Positions 1 to 8,220 of a stretch of 11,924 nt of DNA are shown piece by piece. The stretch is from an uncultured Eubacteriales bacterium (lineage in GTDB: Bacteria > Bacillota_A > Clostridia > Christensenellales > Aristaeellaceae). The translations under genes and the position numbers were made by a program. The stretch lies in contig CADCQZ010000193.1 in assembly GCA_902803675.1 (NCBI GenBank), positions 1 to 11,924 of the forward strand. The letters are read 5' to 3'. The notes under the pieces were generated by a model that was not told the origin of the DNA, searched no databases, and worked only from the letters and a program-made list of their open reading frames with translations. Position 1 is the first letter of the stretch. Each line of letters begins with the position of its first letter.

Positions 1-1896
1 GACGGCACCGTCACCCTCGAAAAGGTGCGGGACCTGGACTGGGACGACCTGACCGGCGACTACGGCGACGGGGAGTACTATCCCTTCAGCATGGAGCGCT
101 TCTGCTACAACAAGGGAAATATCTTCTTCACCTATTACGATGAGGACAGCGGCAACCAGTGCGCGCTGATCATGGATCTTGCTTCCGGGGATACGGTGCC
201 GGTGGAGATGGACAACGTGGCCATGACCGGCGTGACGGCCTATCGGGACGGCTTCCTGATGCTGATCTCCGATTACGAGCAGCACTGCACCATCCTGTCC
301 GAGGTGGATCCCAAATTCGGCGACCTGACGGAAGTGGGCCGGAAGGAATGGGTGGATGTCGATTACGTCAATACCGGCGCCCCGGTGTATGACGCGGCGG
401 GGGACCGGCTGTACTTCTGCGAGGGCAAAGCCCTTTTCGGCCTGCAGGGCACGGATCTTGACACCAAGGAAGCCATCTGCGACATGCCGGCGGAGACCTG
501 GGGCGGCGGCGCGGTGTTCCTGGACGGCGGCTTTTACGCCATGGCGTCCGACAGCGTGGTGGTCATCCGCAACGTGGATAAGTCCAAGCGGCCATCGGAA
601 CGTCTGGTCATCATGACCCGGCTGGGCTACAACAACGCTCTGAACAAGGCGTTCTACGAGTTCCTGAACGAGCACGGTGAGATCGATCCCATGATGATCG
701 ATCTGGAGATGACCGACACCTCGGTGCTGGAGAGCTTCATGAACCGGGACGATTCGGCGGATCTGTACATCATGGCCATGGCGTCCCCCGCCTTCACCAC
801 TCTCTACCGGCGCGGCTACATGGCGGCGGTGGATTCCCCGGCCCTCATGTCCGTCGTGGAGGACATGTATCCCGTGTTCCGTGACCTGTGCCTTAAAAAC
901 GGCAGCCTGGTGTGCTACCCCGTGGATGTGTATTCCACTTCCACGATGGGCCTGAACACCGAGGCGTTCGGTAAGCTGGGCATCGACCTTAACGATGTTC
1001 CCGGGGACTGGGCCGGTTTCCTCAAGTGGTGCGAGAAGCTGAACGGCGATCTGGGCGAGGACAGCGAGTACCAGGTGTTCGAGCCCTACAGCACCCAGCG
1101 GTCCATGAAGCAGATGTTCATCAACATGATCCTGCAGGACTACATGCTGGCCATGACCCGTTCCGGCGATCTCACCCGGGGTTTCAACAGCCCCGAGCTG
1201 AGGACGGCGCTCAACGCGGTGGCCGATATGGACCTGGGGGCCATGGGCATCCCCGAGGATATCGACTGGGACAACTGGGACTATGACCAGGAGGCGAAGG
1301 AGACCCTGGTGAGCTCCTGGGGCGAGTACCTTTTGAGGGACCTGAGCTGGGCGAACACCTGGACCACCCGCGGCCTGAGCGTGGGCGGAGATGAGCCCAA
1401 CTACGCCGTCAACGGCTACGCGGCCTTCATCAATCCTTACTCCAAACACCAGAAAGCGGCCACGGAGTTCCTGGAGACCGTAGCGGCCAACCTGGATCCC
1501 TCGATACGCTACACCTTCAGTCCCGTGGACAACGAGCCCATCCGCGCCAGCTATTACCAGAGCAACCTGGAGTATTACACCACCGCCCTTGAGAACGCTC
1601 AGGCCCAGATCGAAAAGGCCGAGACAGCCGAGCAGAAGAGGGAGCTGGAGGAATACCTGGCGGACCTGATGGAGGAATTCGAGTACTTCCTGAACAATTC
1701 CTGGGAGGTGTCCGAGGAAGGCCTCAAGAAGTATGCCGGCTACGCGGACCGGCTGGTCATCCGCTTCTCCAGCATCCTGGATCAGGAGCAGATGAGCACG
1801 ATGGTGATGCAGGCCGCCGGGGGCGAGATCTCCATGGACGCCTTCATCACCAGCCTGGACCGGCAGCTGACCATGATGCTGCAGGAAGGCAACTGA
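1..1896 (+). CDS. Extracellular solute-binding protein (family 1, sugar ABC transporter) with beta-propeller-like N-terminal region; 5' partial
   Basis: The frame is open from base 1, so the start and any lipoprotein signal lie outside the window; 631 codons are visible. Codons ~200-631 read as a type 1 periplasmic-binding-protein fold. A beta strand plus helix opens it (ERLVIMTRLGYNNALNKAF), followed by the usual alternation, an aromatic-rich ligand-type surface, and a closing helix with MDAFITSLDRQL. Codons 1-195 instead consist of short beta-strand repeats with Gly/Asp turns (e.g. GDRLYFCEGKALFG, DGGFYAMASDSVVVI), which suggests a beta-propeller-like module. A charged helical stretch at codons ~525-565 (Glu/Lys/Gln-rich) could be a coiled coil. 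The two downstream permeases make capture of a sugar or oligosaccharide for a CUT1-type importer the likely role. The substrate is unknown. The propeller assignment is by pattern only. Confidence 0.85.
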   Translation, partial: DGTVTLEKVRDLDWDDLTGDYGDGEYYPFSMERFCYNKGNIFFTYYDEDSGNQCALIMDLASGDTVPVEMDNVAMTGVTAYRDGFLMLISDYEQHCTILSEVDPKFGDLTEVGRKEWVDVDYVNTGAPVYDAAGDRLYFCEGKALFGLQGTDLDTKEAICDMPAETWGGGAVFLDGGFYAMASDSVVVIRNVDKSKRPSERLVIMTRLGYNNALNKAFYEFLNEHGEIDPMMIDLEMTDTSVLESFMNRDDSADLYIMAMASPAFTTLYRRGYMAAVDSPALMSVVEDMYPVFRDLCLKNGSLVCYPVDVYSTSTMGLNTEAFGKLGIDLNDVPGDWAGFLKWCEKLNGDLGEDSEYQVFEPYSTQRSMKQMFINMILQDYMLAMTRSGDLTRGFNSPELRTALNAVADMDLGAMGIPEDIDWDNWDYDQEAKETLVSSWGEYLLRDLSWANTWTTRGLSVGGDEPNYAVNGYAAFINPYSKHQKAATEFLETVAANLDPSIRYTFSPVDNEPIRASYYQSNLEYYTTALENAQAQIEKAETAEQKRELEEYLADLMEEFEYFLNNSWEVSEEGLKKYAGYADRLVIRFSSILDQEQMSTMVMQAAGGEISMDAFITSLDRQLTMMLQEGN

Positions 1897-1913
1897 CCCG
1901 CCCAAGATCCTTT

Positions 1914-1947
1914 CCCGCCCGACGGGGTTTCGTCTCCGCCGGGCGGG
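1914..1947 (+). promoter_or_regulatory. GC-rich intercistronic stem-loop between binding protein and permease genes
   Basis: CCCGCCCG (1914-1921) pairs with CGGGCGGG (1940-1947). After an A/C mismatch, CGGGG (1923-1927) pairs with CTCCG (1934-1938, one G-U), leaving the loop TTTCGT. No T tract follows, so it is not a classical intrinsic terminator. Such hairpins between a binding-protein gene and its permease genes often protect the upstream mRNA end or cause partial termination, giving more binding protein than permease. That role is inferred. Confidence 0.6.
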
Positions 1948-1978
1948 CAGGGAAATAAAGGAGCTTTGATCCGATCCC

Positions 1979-2848
1979 ATGTTTGTCAGAAAAAAGAGCG
2001 TGCTGCTGTTCCTTATGCCGGGGCTCATCGGGCTGATGATGTTCTATGTGCTCCCCTTCATCGGGGGGCTGTATTATTCTTTTACCGACGGCACCTATAA
2101 AAACGCCTTCGTGGGCCTGGACAACTACATCAGCGTGCTGAACAACAGCATTTTTCAGACCGGGCTGACCAACACCTTCGTGCTCAGCCTCATCTGCATG
2201 CCCCTGGTGTGGATCCTCAGCTTCGTGATCGCCCTGAGCCTGACGCGGCTCAAGCGGGGCGGGGAGTTTTTCCGCAACAGCGTGCTGCTGCCCTATGTGA
2301 TGCCCTCCTCGGCGATCCTGCTGATCTGGCTGCTGCTGTTCGATTACGGCGGCGTCATCAACCGGCTCTGGGTGGCCCTGTTCGGTTTCCGGGTCAATTT
2401 CCTGGAAGGGAGCGCCATGCGCTTCCCGGTCATCCTGATGTTCGTGTGGAAGAACCTGGGCTTCGCCGTGGTGATCTTCCTTTCCGCGATGCAGACCGTG
2501 CCGGCGGCCCTGTATGAGTACGCCGTCCTGGAGGGCGCGTCCTTCGTGCGGATCGCCCTGTCGGTCACGCTGCCCCAGGTGCTGCCCACGGGCTTCCTGG
2601 TGATGATCCTGGAGTGGGTGAACGCCTTCAAGATCTTCAAGGAGATCTACTTTATCGGCGGCGCCTACCCGGGGTATGAGATGTACACCCTGCAGAACTA
2701 CATGAACAACATGTACGCCAATTTGAACTACCAGAACGTGACCACCGCGGCCTACATCTTCGCCGTCCTGGTCTTCGCCCTGTTCGGTGTGCTGTTCCTG
2801 GTCCAGATGAAGACCATGAAGAGCCTGGAGGGGGGGACCGGCGCGTGA
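1979..2848 (+). CDS. Sugar ABC transporter permease (MalF/UgpA-type, CUT1 family)
   Basis: This is a 289-aa inner-membrane protein with about six hydrophobic segments, forming one half of the pore of a binding-protein-dependent importer. The N-terminus (VLLFLMPGLIGLMMFYVLPF) is the typical first helix of this family. The cytoplasmic EAA loop, which docks on the ATPase, is at residues ~180-199: E180-Y-A-V-L-E-G186-A, ending in TLP199. The ATG is fixed by an in-frame TGA at 1967-1969 and by AAAGGAG at 1957-1963. The 15-nt spacing is longer than usual and may lower translation. The next gene overlaps by 4 nt. No ATPase gene is adjacent; CUT1 importers of Gram-positive bacteria commonly share an MsiK-like ATPase encoded elsewhere. 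Confidence 0.93.
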   Translation: MFVRKKSVLLFLMPGLIGLMMFYVLPFIGGLYYSFTDGTYKNAFVGLDNYISVLNNSIFQTGLTNTFVLSLICMPLVWILSFVIALSLTRLKRGGEFFRNSVLLPYVMPSSAILLIWLLLFDYGGVINRLWVALFGFRVNFLEGSAMRFPVILMFVWKNLGFAVVIFLSAMQTVPAALYEYAVLEGASFVRIALSVTLPQVLPTGFLVMILEWVNAFKIFKEIYFIGGAYPGYEMYTLQNYMNNMYANLNYQNVTTAAYIFAVLVFALFGVLFLVQMKTMKSLEGGTGA

Positions 2849-3711
2849 AGACGGCGGCACGGATCAAAAACAGCAAACTGTTCCTGCGCGCGGCGCTGTT
2901 CATCCTGGCCATCCTGCTCCTGGCGCCCCTGGCGCTCACTTTCTTCTACTCCTTCTTTTCCCAGGCGGAGATCAAGGCGTACCTGTCCACCCGCGGCTCC
3001 CTGAGCGATGACAAATGGATGGAGGTGCTCCTGAGCCCGCGCACCTTCTCCATCGGGCAGTACTGGTCCATCCTGATCCAGGACACGGCCATCCTGCGCC
3101 GGTTCTGGCTGAGCATTTTCTACACCTCCGCGGTGCTCCTGGGGGAGGCCGCCGTGGTGCCGGCCATGGCCTATGCCCTGAGCGCCTTCAGGTTCCGGGG
3201 CCGGAACGTGATCTTTTTCAGCCTGCTGATGCTGATGCTCCTGCCCTTTCAGGTCACCATGGTGCCCAATGTGCTGATCCTGCGGGAGATGAACCTGCTC
3301 AATACCGTGTGGGCGGTGATCCTGCCCATGTGGTTCAATCCCTTTTACGTGTTCCTGTGCCGCCAGTACATGGTGTCCGTGCCCCGGGAGCTGTACGACG
3401 CGGCCCAGCTGGACGGGGCGGGCACGATCCGGTGCTATTTCCACATCGTGCTGCCCGTGTGCCGGCCCGTGATCGGCGCCGCGGCGGCCCTGAGCTTCGC
3501 CGATGTGTGGAACATGGTGGAGCAGCCGCTGACCTTCCTGAGCAAGCGGGAGGATCTGCACCCCCTGAGCGTGGTGTTCAATCAGCTGATCACCAATCCC
3601 ACGGGCGTGGAGTTCGCCGGAGCGGCGCTGTACATCCTGCCGGCCCTGTTCGTGTTCCTGTTCTTCCTGGACGACATCGTGTCCGGCATCCAGCTGACGG
3701 AGCTGAAATAA
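2845..3711 (+). CDS. Sugar ABC transporter permease (MalG/UgpE-type, CUT1 family)
   Basis: This is a 288-aa partner permease, probably forming the heterodimeric pore with the preceding gene product. The EAA loop is clear at residues ~182-204: E182-L-Y-D-A-A-Q-L-D-G191-A, ending in IVLP204. A hydrophobic helix at residues ~12-32 is followed by a long extracytoplasmic loop, then about five more membrane segments. The start is GTG at 2845, inside a GTGA overlap with the upstream stop, with GGAGG at 2827-2831; translational coupling is likely. The C-terminus (DDIVSGIQLTELK) differs from the common GxVKG ending of MalG-like proteins but keeps the short cytoplasmic tail. Transport function is firm by family; the substrate is not known. 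Confidence 0.93.
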   Translation: MKTAARIKNSKLFLRAALFILAILLLAPLALTFFYSFFSQAEIKAYLSTRGSLSDDKWMEVLLSPRTFSIGQYWSILIQDTAILRRFWLSIFYTSAVLLGEAAVVPAMAYALSAFRFRGRNVIFFSLLMLMLLPFQVTMVPNVLILREMNLLNTVWAVILPMWFNPFYVFLCRQYMVSVPRELYDAAQLDGAGTIRCYFHIVLPVCRPVIGAAAALSFADVWNMVEQPLTFLSKREDLHPLSVVFNQLITNPTGVEFAGAALYILPALFVFLFFLDDIVSGIQLTELK

Positions 3712-3752
3712 CAGATCAATTTTTTAAGATCGGTATCCTGAGGAGCGATGGT

Positions 3753-5078
3753 ATGAAAAATCGTCGGTTAGCGGTAAAGGCCCTGATCATCCTGGTGGCT
3801 GTGGTGGCCGTGTGCATGGTGTTTTCCGGCACGGTGCAGAACATCCTCACCCCCAAGGTGCGCGTGGCTTCGGTGAAAAACGGCAAGCTCAACCGCAGCG
3901 TGTCCCTGACGGGCAAGCTGCAGTATTCCGACAATGAGGATTTTTACTTCCCTCTCAGCGGCGGGGAGACCTGCCTGATCACCCAGGTGTATGTCCGCGC
4001 CGGGGACCGGGTGGAGGCGGGGACGCCCATGTTCGCCATGAGCTATCAGGACCCGGCGGGCAAGCGCAAAAACCTTCTGGACGCGTACACCGACGCCCTG
4101 GAGGAGCAGCTGGAGTTCGAGCGCAAGAACGGCGAGATCCGCCTCAACAGCCGGGAGGAGAGCTACGCGAAGGCTTATTACGCCCTGCAGGACGCGATCC
4201 TTCAGGAGGCGGAGGCCAGGCGTGACGCGGCGGTGAAAAACCTGTTGAACGTCACGGACGAAACGGCGCTGGACGAGGAGGAGCGCGGCATCCTTGAAAA
4301 GGTCCGCGCGGCGTCGGCCGCCCTGGATTCGGCCCGCCGGGCGTTCCAGGACGCGAGCCGGTACAATATCGACGAGGAAGTCTGGTCCCAGATCATCAGC
4401 AAAAAGCAGATGGAGGACAAGGTGGCCCAGGCGGAAAAGGCCCTGGAGGACTTCGAGATCAGCAACGCGGCCATCGCCCAGGTCACCGCGCCCCACGCGG
4501 GCTATATCGTGGAGGTGCCGGTGAAGACCGGGGACAGCTACGACGGGATCTCCGCCCTGTGCGTCATGACCACCGAGGGAGGGAATCCCCAGATCGCCTG
4601 CGAGATCACGGACAGCGACCTGAACATCACCAAGGGCAACACCGTGTCGATCTCCACGCCCCACTGGGGCAGCCAGAAGGCCAAGGTGGCCGGCGTTGAG
4701 ATGAACCGGGACGGGAACCAGGTGGCGCTGATCAATCTCAGGGACGATGACGATGTGGTCACGGGCTTCGGTTCCCTTTACGCCATGAGCAGCGCCGAGA
4801 TCAGCGTGAAGGTGAGCATGGAGGTGGCCTCCAACGCTTCCCTGGTGCCCTCCTCGGCGGTCCACGGCGCGGAAGGGGACCGGTATGTCTACGTGATCCA
4901 TACCGACCAGGCCGCCGTGGGCAGCAAGACCATGAAGGTGGAGAAGGTGTCCGTCACCGTGATCGCGGAGGCGGACGGCACCTCGGCCGTGCGGGAGGAA
5001 CTCAGCTACAGCCAGGTCGCCTACATGGAGGACAGGGAGCTGTCCGACGGCAGCCGGGTGATGGAGTATCTGCAATGA
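3753..5078 (+). CDS. HlyD/MacA-like membrane fusion (periplasmic adaptor-type) protein
   Basis: A 441-aa single-pass membrane protein. One N-terminal membrane anchor is at residues ~6-26 (LAVKALIILVAVVAVCMVFSG). The first half of a lipoyl-like hairpin is at ~79-94 (VYVRAGDRVEAGTPMF). A long charged coiled-coil arm spans ~105-240, and the second lipoyl half is at 245-261 (TAPHAGYIVEVPVKTGD). Beta-rich barrel and membrane-proximal regions follow to the end. This order matches adaptors of MacAB/YknXYZ-like ABC systems. The start ATG has GAGGAG at 3740-3745, 7 nt upstream; the frame is open far upstream, but that is a shadow of the permease gene. The gene ends in an ATGA overlap with the next gene, a MacB-like protein, so the two likely act together, possibly in export or cell-envelope stress. 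No ATPase lies beside them. Confidence 0.82.
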   Translation: MKNRRLAVKALIILVAVVAVCMVFSGTVQNILTPKVRVASVKNGKLNRSVSLTGKLQYSDNEDFYFPLSGGETCLITQVYVRAGDRVEAGTPMFAMSYQDPAGKRKNLLDAYTDALEEQLEFERKNGEIRLNSREESYAKAYYALQDAILQEAEARRDAAVKNLLNVTDETALDEEERGILEKVRAASAALDSARRAFQDASRYNIDEEVWSQIISKKQMEDKVAQAEKALEDFEISNAAIAQVTAPHAGYIVEVPVKTGDSYDGISALCVMTTEGGNPQIACEITDSDLNITKGNTVSISTPHWGSQKAKVAGVEMNRDGNQVALINLRDDDDVVTGFGSLYAMSSAEISVKVSMEVASNASLVPSSAVHGAEGDRYVYVIHTDQAAVGSKTMKVEKVSVTVIAEADGTSAVREELSYSQVAYMEDRELSDGSRVMEYLQ

Positions 5079-6220
5079 GCCTGAAAAGAAAAACCGCATT
5101 CTTCTATATCCTGTGCGCCGCGGCCGCGGCCCTGGCCCTGTGGGGCTTCATCCGCGTCCTTCAGGCGCCGGACGTGCTGGAATACGTCATCGATTACGCT
5201 CACGCTCCCCAGATCAGGACCGACGATGAAGGGCACACCCAGAATGAGCTCCTGGAGGCCTTCGACGATCTTCGGGAGTCGTACCGCACCGAGAGCGTGT
5301 CCATCCACGTGCTCAAGGACAGCCTGGCCCTGAGCGGGGAGAGGGACCGCACGGATACCGTGACCATGATCGGCGCGGGCAGGGGCTATTTTGACGTGTA
5401 CCACACGCGTCTCATGTTCGGGCGGTACTTTGACGACACGGAGATCTCAAAGGGCGGGGACTGCGTGATCCTGAACGAGAGCGCCGCCTTCACCCTGTTC
5501 GGGGTCAGGGACGCCGTGGACAGGACCGTGAGCATCGGCGATGAGGAATACCGCGTGGTGGGCGTGGTCCGGAAGGACATGGGCTTCCTGGACAGCCAGT
5601 CGGGCGTGGTCTATCTGCCCATCGCCAAGGTGCGCTCCGGGGATATCCAGACCGTGGTGGTCAGCATGAAGGGGAACGGGGGCCTGGCGGTGTTCCAGTC
5701 CACGGCCGAGTCGGCCATGGGCACCGGCGGCAGCGCCTATTCCCTGCCCAAGGAAAAAATGCGCGCGAGGGCGCCCCTGAGGTTCCTGTGGATCTTTTTC
5801 GCCCTGACCAGGATCCCCGCCGTGGTCCGGGCCATCAACCGGAAAACGCGGGAACTGGCCGCCGATCTTAAAGAGAGGCGCAGACAGGTCTATTTTGACC
5901 GCCTCTTCCCCCGGGCCGTCCTGTTCGTGCTGTGGTGCGTCATCCTGTACGGCGCCGTGATCGCCTGTTTGTATCTCATCGTCCGTTCGGGCTTCGCCTA
6001 CGCGGAGGTGTTCACCGAGTTCATGCCCGAGGATCCCACCGACTGGAACAGCATCCTCAAGGTGGCGCGCAGCATCCACGCCCGTTTGGGGCAGTGGCTG
6101 AGCGCGTCCACGCCCGCGGTGCGTTCCGTGGAAGGATACGGCAGGCTCTGCGGAGCGGGCGCGATCCTGTTCCTGCTGGCCTGGGCCCTGCCTGAGAGAG
6201 CCCGAAAAGAGGGCGCCTGA
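5075..6220 (+). CDS. Reduced MacB/FtsX-like ABC permease protein (MacB periplasmic core-like domain)
   Basis: A 381-aa membrane protein with no ATP-binding motifs. Helix 1 is at residues ~8-26. The extracytoplasmic part carries MacB periplasmic-core signatures: YFDVYHTRLMFGRYF at ~105-119, VILNESAAFTLFG at 131-143, and the strand YRVVGVV at 159-165. A short hydrophobic segment (~235-249) leads to a basic cytoplasmic loop (RKTRELAADLKERRR), which resembles the coupling region of FtsX-like permeases. Hydrophobic segments at ~282-303 and ~358-372 follow. The four-segment topology fits MacB, but the last half is short and poorly conserved. The start overlaps the adaptor gene by ATGA, with GGAG at 5063-5066, 8 nt upstream. 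It probably works with the adaptor and an ATPase encoded elsewhere, or has lost transport activity. The family call is moderately sure; the function is not. Confidence 0.7.
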   Translation: MSLKRKTAFFYILCAAAAALALWGFIRVLQAPDVLEYVIDYAHAPQIRTDDEGHTQNELLEAFDDLRESYRTESVSIHVLKDSLALSGERDRTDTVTMIGAGRGYFDVYHTRLMFGRYFDDTEISKGGDCVILNESAAFTLFGVRDAVDRTVSIGDEEYRVVGVVRKDMGFLDSQSGVVYLPIAKVRSGDIQTVVVSMKGNGGLAVFQSTAESAMGTGGSAYSLPKEKMRARAPLRFLWIFFALTRIPAVVRAINRKTRELAADLKERRRQVYFDRLFPRAVLFVLWCVILYGAVIACLYLIVRSGFAYAEVFTEFMPEDPTDWNSILKVARSIHARLGQWLSASTPAVRSVEGYGRLCGAGAILFLLAWALPERARKEGA

Positions 6221-6243
6221 GAGGCCCCGGAAAGGATCGACAG

Positions 6244-8220
6244 ATGCCCGAGGGAATCATTCGTCCCCTGTCAAAGGAGATCATCAGCCGTATCGCCGCC
6301 GGTGAGGTGGTGGAGCGGCCCTCCGCCGCCGTCAAGGAGCTGGTGGAGAACAGCATCGACGCCGGCGCCACCGCCGTCACCGTGGATATCAGGGACGGGG
6401 GCGTGACCGCGATCCGGGTCACCGACAACGGCTGCGGGATCTATCCGGAGGATATCCTCATGGCGTTCAAGAGCCACGCCACCAGCAAGATATCCACCGC
6501 GGAGGACCTGTATGGCGTCGCGTCCCTGGGCTTCAGGGGCGAGGCGCTCTCCTCCATCGCCGCCGCCTCCAAGGTGACACTGAAGACCCGCCGCAAGGGG
6601 GCCGAGACCGGTGTGGAAGCGGTCAACGAGGGCGGGCAGATGCTCTCGGTCCGGGAGTGCGCCTGCCCGGAAGGGACGGTCATCCAGGTGCGCGAGCTGT
6701 TTTTCAACGCGCCCGTGCGCAGGAATTTCCTGAAAAAACCGGCCATGGAGGGCGCCTTCGTGGCCGAGATCATGCAGCGCTTCATCCTCAGCCGGCCGGA
6801 TATCTCCTTCCGGTTCGTATCCGACGGCAGGAACGTGTATTTCTCGCCGGGCAGCGGCTCCCTGAGGGACGCGGCCCTGGCGGTGTTCCCTCTGGCGGTG
6901 GTGCGCCAGATGACGCCGGTGGAGGGCGTTGAGGCGGGCGTGCGTTTGTCGGGCCTGGTGGGCACGGGGGACGCTTCCCGGGGCAACCGGGGCCAGGAGT
7001 TCTTCTTCCTCAACGGGCGCACCCTGCGCAGCGGCGTACTGTCCTCCGCCGTGGAGGAGGCCTGCCGCCAGCTGGTCACCATCGGCCGGTTCCCCCTGTG
7101 CGCCCTGCACCTTGAGATCCCCTTCGACCGGGTGGACGTGAACGTGCATCCCAACAAATGGGAGGTCCGTTTCGCGGACGAGGCCGCGGTGCGCCAGGCC
7201 GTCCGGGACATCGTATCGGACGCCCTGACGGCGGACCGGAAGGCGGAAGACAAGATCCCCCCGGTGTTCCTGGAGGATGAAAGCGTGCCCGCGAAGCCCG
7301 CCGGGATCATCACCCGGACGAGCGCGCTCCCGAAGGCGGAGGAAGCCCCGTCCCGTCAGGAACCTTCAAGGCCGTTGAGCCCTGTATTCGGCGCGCCCGT
7401 GGTGATGAAGGAAGCGGAGGATCATCCTTATCACGCCGCGCCCAATGAAAAAGCTCTGCCGGATGAAAAGATCCCCGGCCCCGACGGGGACAGCACCCTC
7501 CGCCGGGACAGCGCCGCGGCTCCGGCCTTCACCCTCTTTCCGGGCCGGGTGGAAGAGGCGACTCCCGTGAAGGAAGAGTCCCGGGAGGCTCCCGCCGAAC
7601 AGGCGTCCATGTTCTCCGAAAAGCCGGAGGAAGCCGCCGCGGAGGCGGTGATCCTGGGCACGGCGTTTTCCACCTACATCATCGTGGAAGCGGGGGACCG
7701 GCTGCTGATGTGCGACCAGCACGCCATCCACGAGCGCCTGCTCTATGAGGAGCTTATGCGTCAGGCGGGGGATGAGCCCCCCATCCAGACGCTGCTGATG
7801 CCCCGGGCCATCCCTCTGAGGGACAAGGAATACACGGTGTGCGCGGATAATCTGGAAGCGCTTTACCGCGCCGGGTTCGATGTGGAGCCCCTTTCGGACA
7901 GGACCGTGATGCTCCGGGGCCTTCCCCTGATCCTGGGAGAGCCCCAGGCGGAAATGTGCTTCCACGCGGCGCTGGACGAGCTGATATCCCACGGCGGGAT
8001 CTCCCAGACGGAAAAGGTGCAGCGCCTGACGCAGATGGCCTGCAAGCACGCCGTCAAGGGGGGCGAAAAGCTGGACGCCGCCAGCGTGAAAGAGCTGGTG
8101 GAGCGCATGCTCCGGGAGGATATCCGCCTGACCTGTCCCCACGGCCGGCCGCTGATGATCCAGCTGACCAAAGCGGATATCGAGAAACGCTTCAAGCGGA
8201 TCCAGGAGAGCCATGACTGA
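6244..8220 (+). CDS. mutL: DNA mismatch repair protein MutL (endonuclease type)
   Basis: A 658-aa protein that links mismatch recognition by MutS to strand incision and removal. The N-terminal GHKL ATPase has the N-box ELVENSIDA (E32, N36), DNGCGI (61-66), KSHATSKI (76-83), GFRGEALSSI (96-105) and NVHPNKWEVRF (300-310). A charged, low-conservation linker spans ~330-465. The C-terminal domain has the endonuclease motif DQHA-x2-E-R-x2-Y-E (491-502), CKHAVK (600-605) and the metal-binding CPHGRP (631-636), so this is a nicking MutL as in organisms without MutH. QTLLMP (515-520) fits a sliding-clamp binding motif. The start ATG has GGAAAGGA at 6229-6236. It lies 23 nt after the MacB-like gene and overlaps miaA by 8 nt. 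mutS is not in the window. Confidence 0.97.
   Translation: MPEGIIRPLSKEIISRIAAGEVVERPSAAVKELVENSIDAGATAVTVDIRDGGVTAIRVTDNGCGIYPEDILMAFKSHATSKISTAEDLYGVASLGFRGEALSSIAAASKVTLKTRRKGAETGVEAVNEGGQMLSVRECACPEGTVIQVRELFFNAPVRRNFLKKPAMEGAFVAEIMQRFILSRPDISFRFVSDGRNVYFSPGSGSLRDAALAVFPLAVVRQMTPVEGVEAGVRLSGLVGTGDASRGNRGQEFFFLNGRTLRSGVLSSAVEEACRQLVTIGRFPLCALHLEIPFDRVDVNVHPNKWEVRFADEAAVRQAVRDIVSDALTADRKAEDKIPPVFLEDESVPAKPAGIITRTSALPKAEEAPSRQEPSRPLSPVFGAPVVMKEAEDHPYHAAPNEKALPDEKIPGPDGDSTLRRDSAAAPAFTLFPGRVEEATPVKEESREAPAEQASMFSEKPEEAAAEAVILGTAFSTYIIVEAGDRLLMCDQHAIHERLLYEELMRQAGDEPPIQTLLMPRAIPLRDKEYTVCADNLEALYRAGFDVEPLSDRTVMLRGLPLILGEPQAEMCFHAALDELISHGGISQTEKVQRLTQMACKHAVKGGEKLDAASVKELVERMLREDIRLTCPHGRPLMIQLTKADIEKRFKRIQESHD

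Noticed and set aside
3015..3752. Upstream extension of the adaptor gene in the same frame
   Set aside because: It lies out of frame inside the second permease gene, gives Pro/Gly/Arg-rich sequence, and a good RBS plus membrane anchor start at 3753.
3712..3752. T-rich stretch after the second permease as a terminator
   Set aside because: The six T at 3721-3726 area have no stable stem in front, and the next gene has its RBS within the same 41-nt gap.
1847..6428. Long open frames on the minus strand opposite the transporter and adaptor genes (for example 1847-2860, 2752-3561, 3768-5099, 5447-6079)
   Set aside because: They mirror GC-rich codons of clear + strand genes, give His/Gln/Gly/Arg-rich low-complexity peptides, and have no family motifs.
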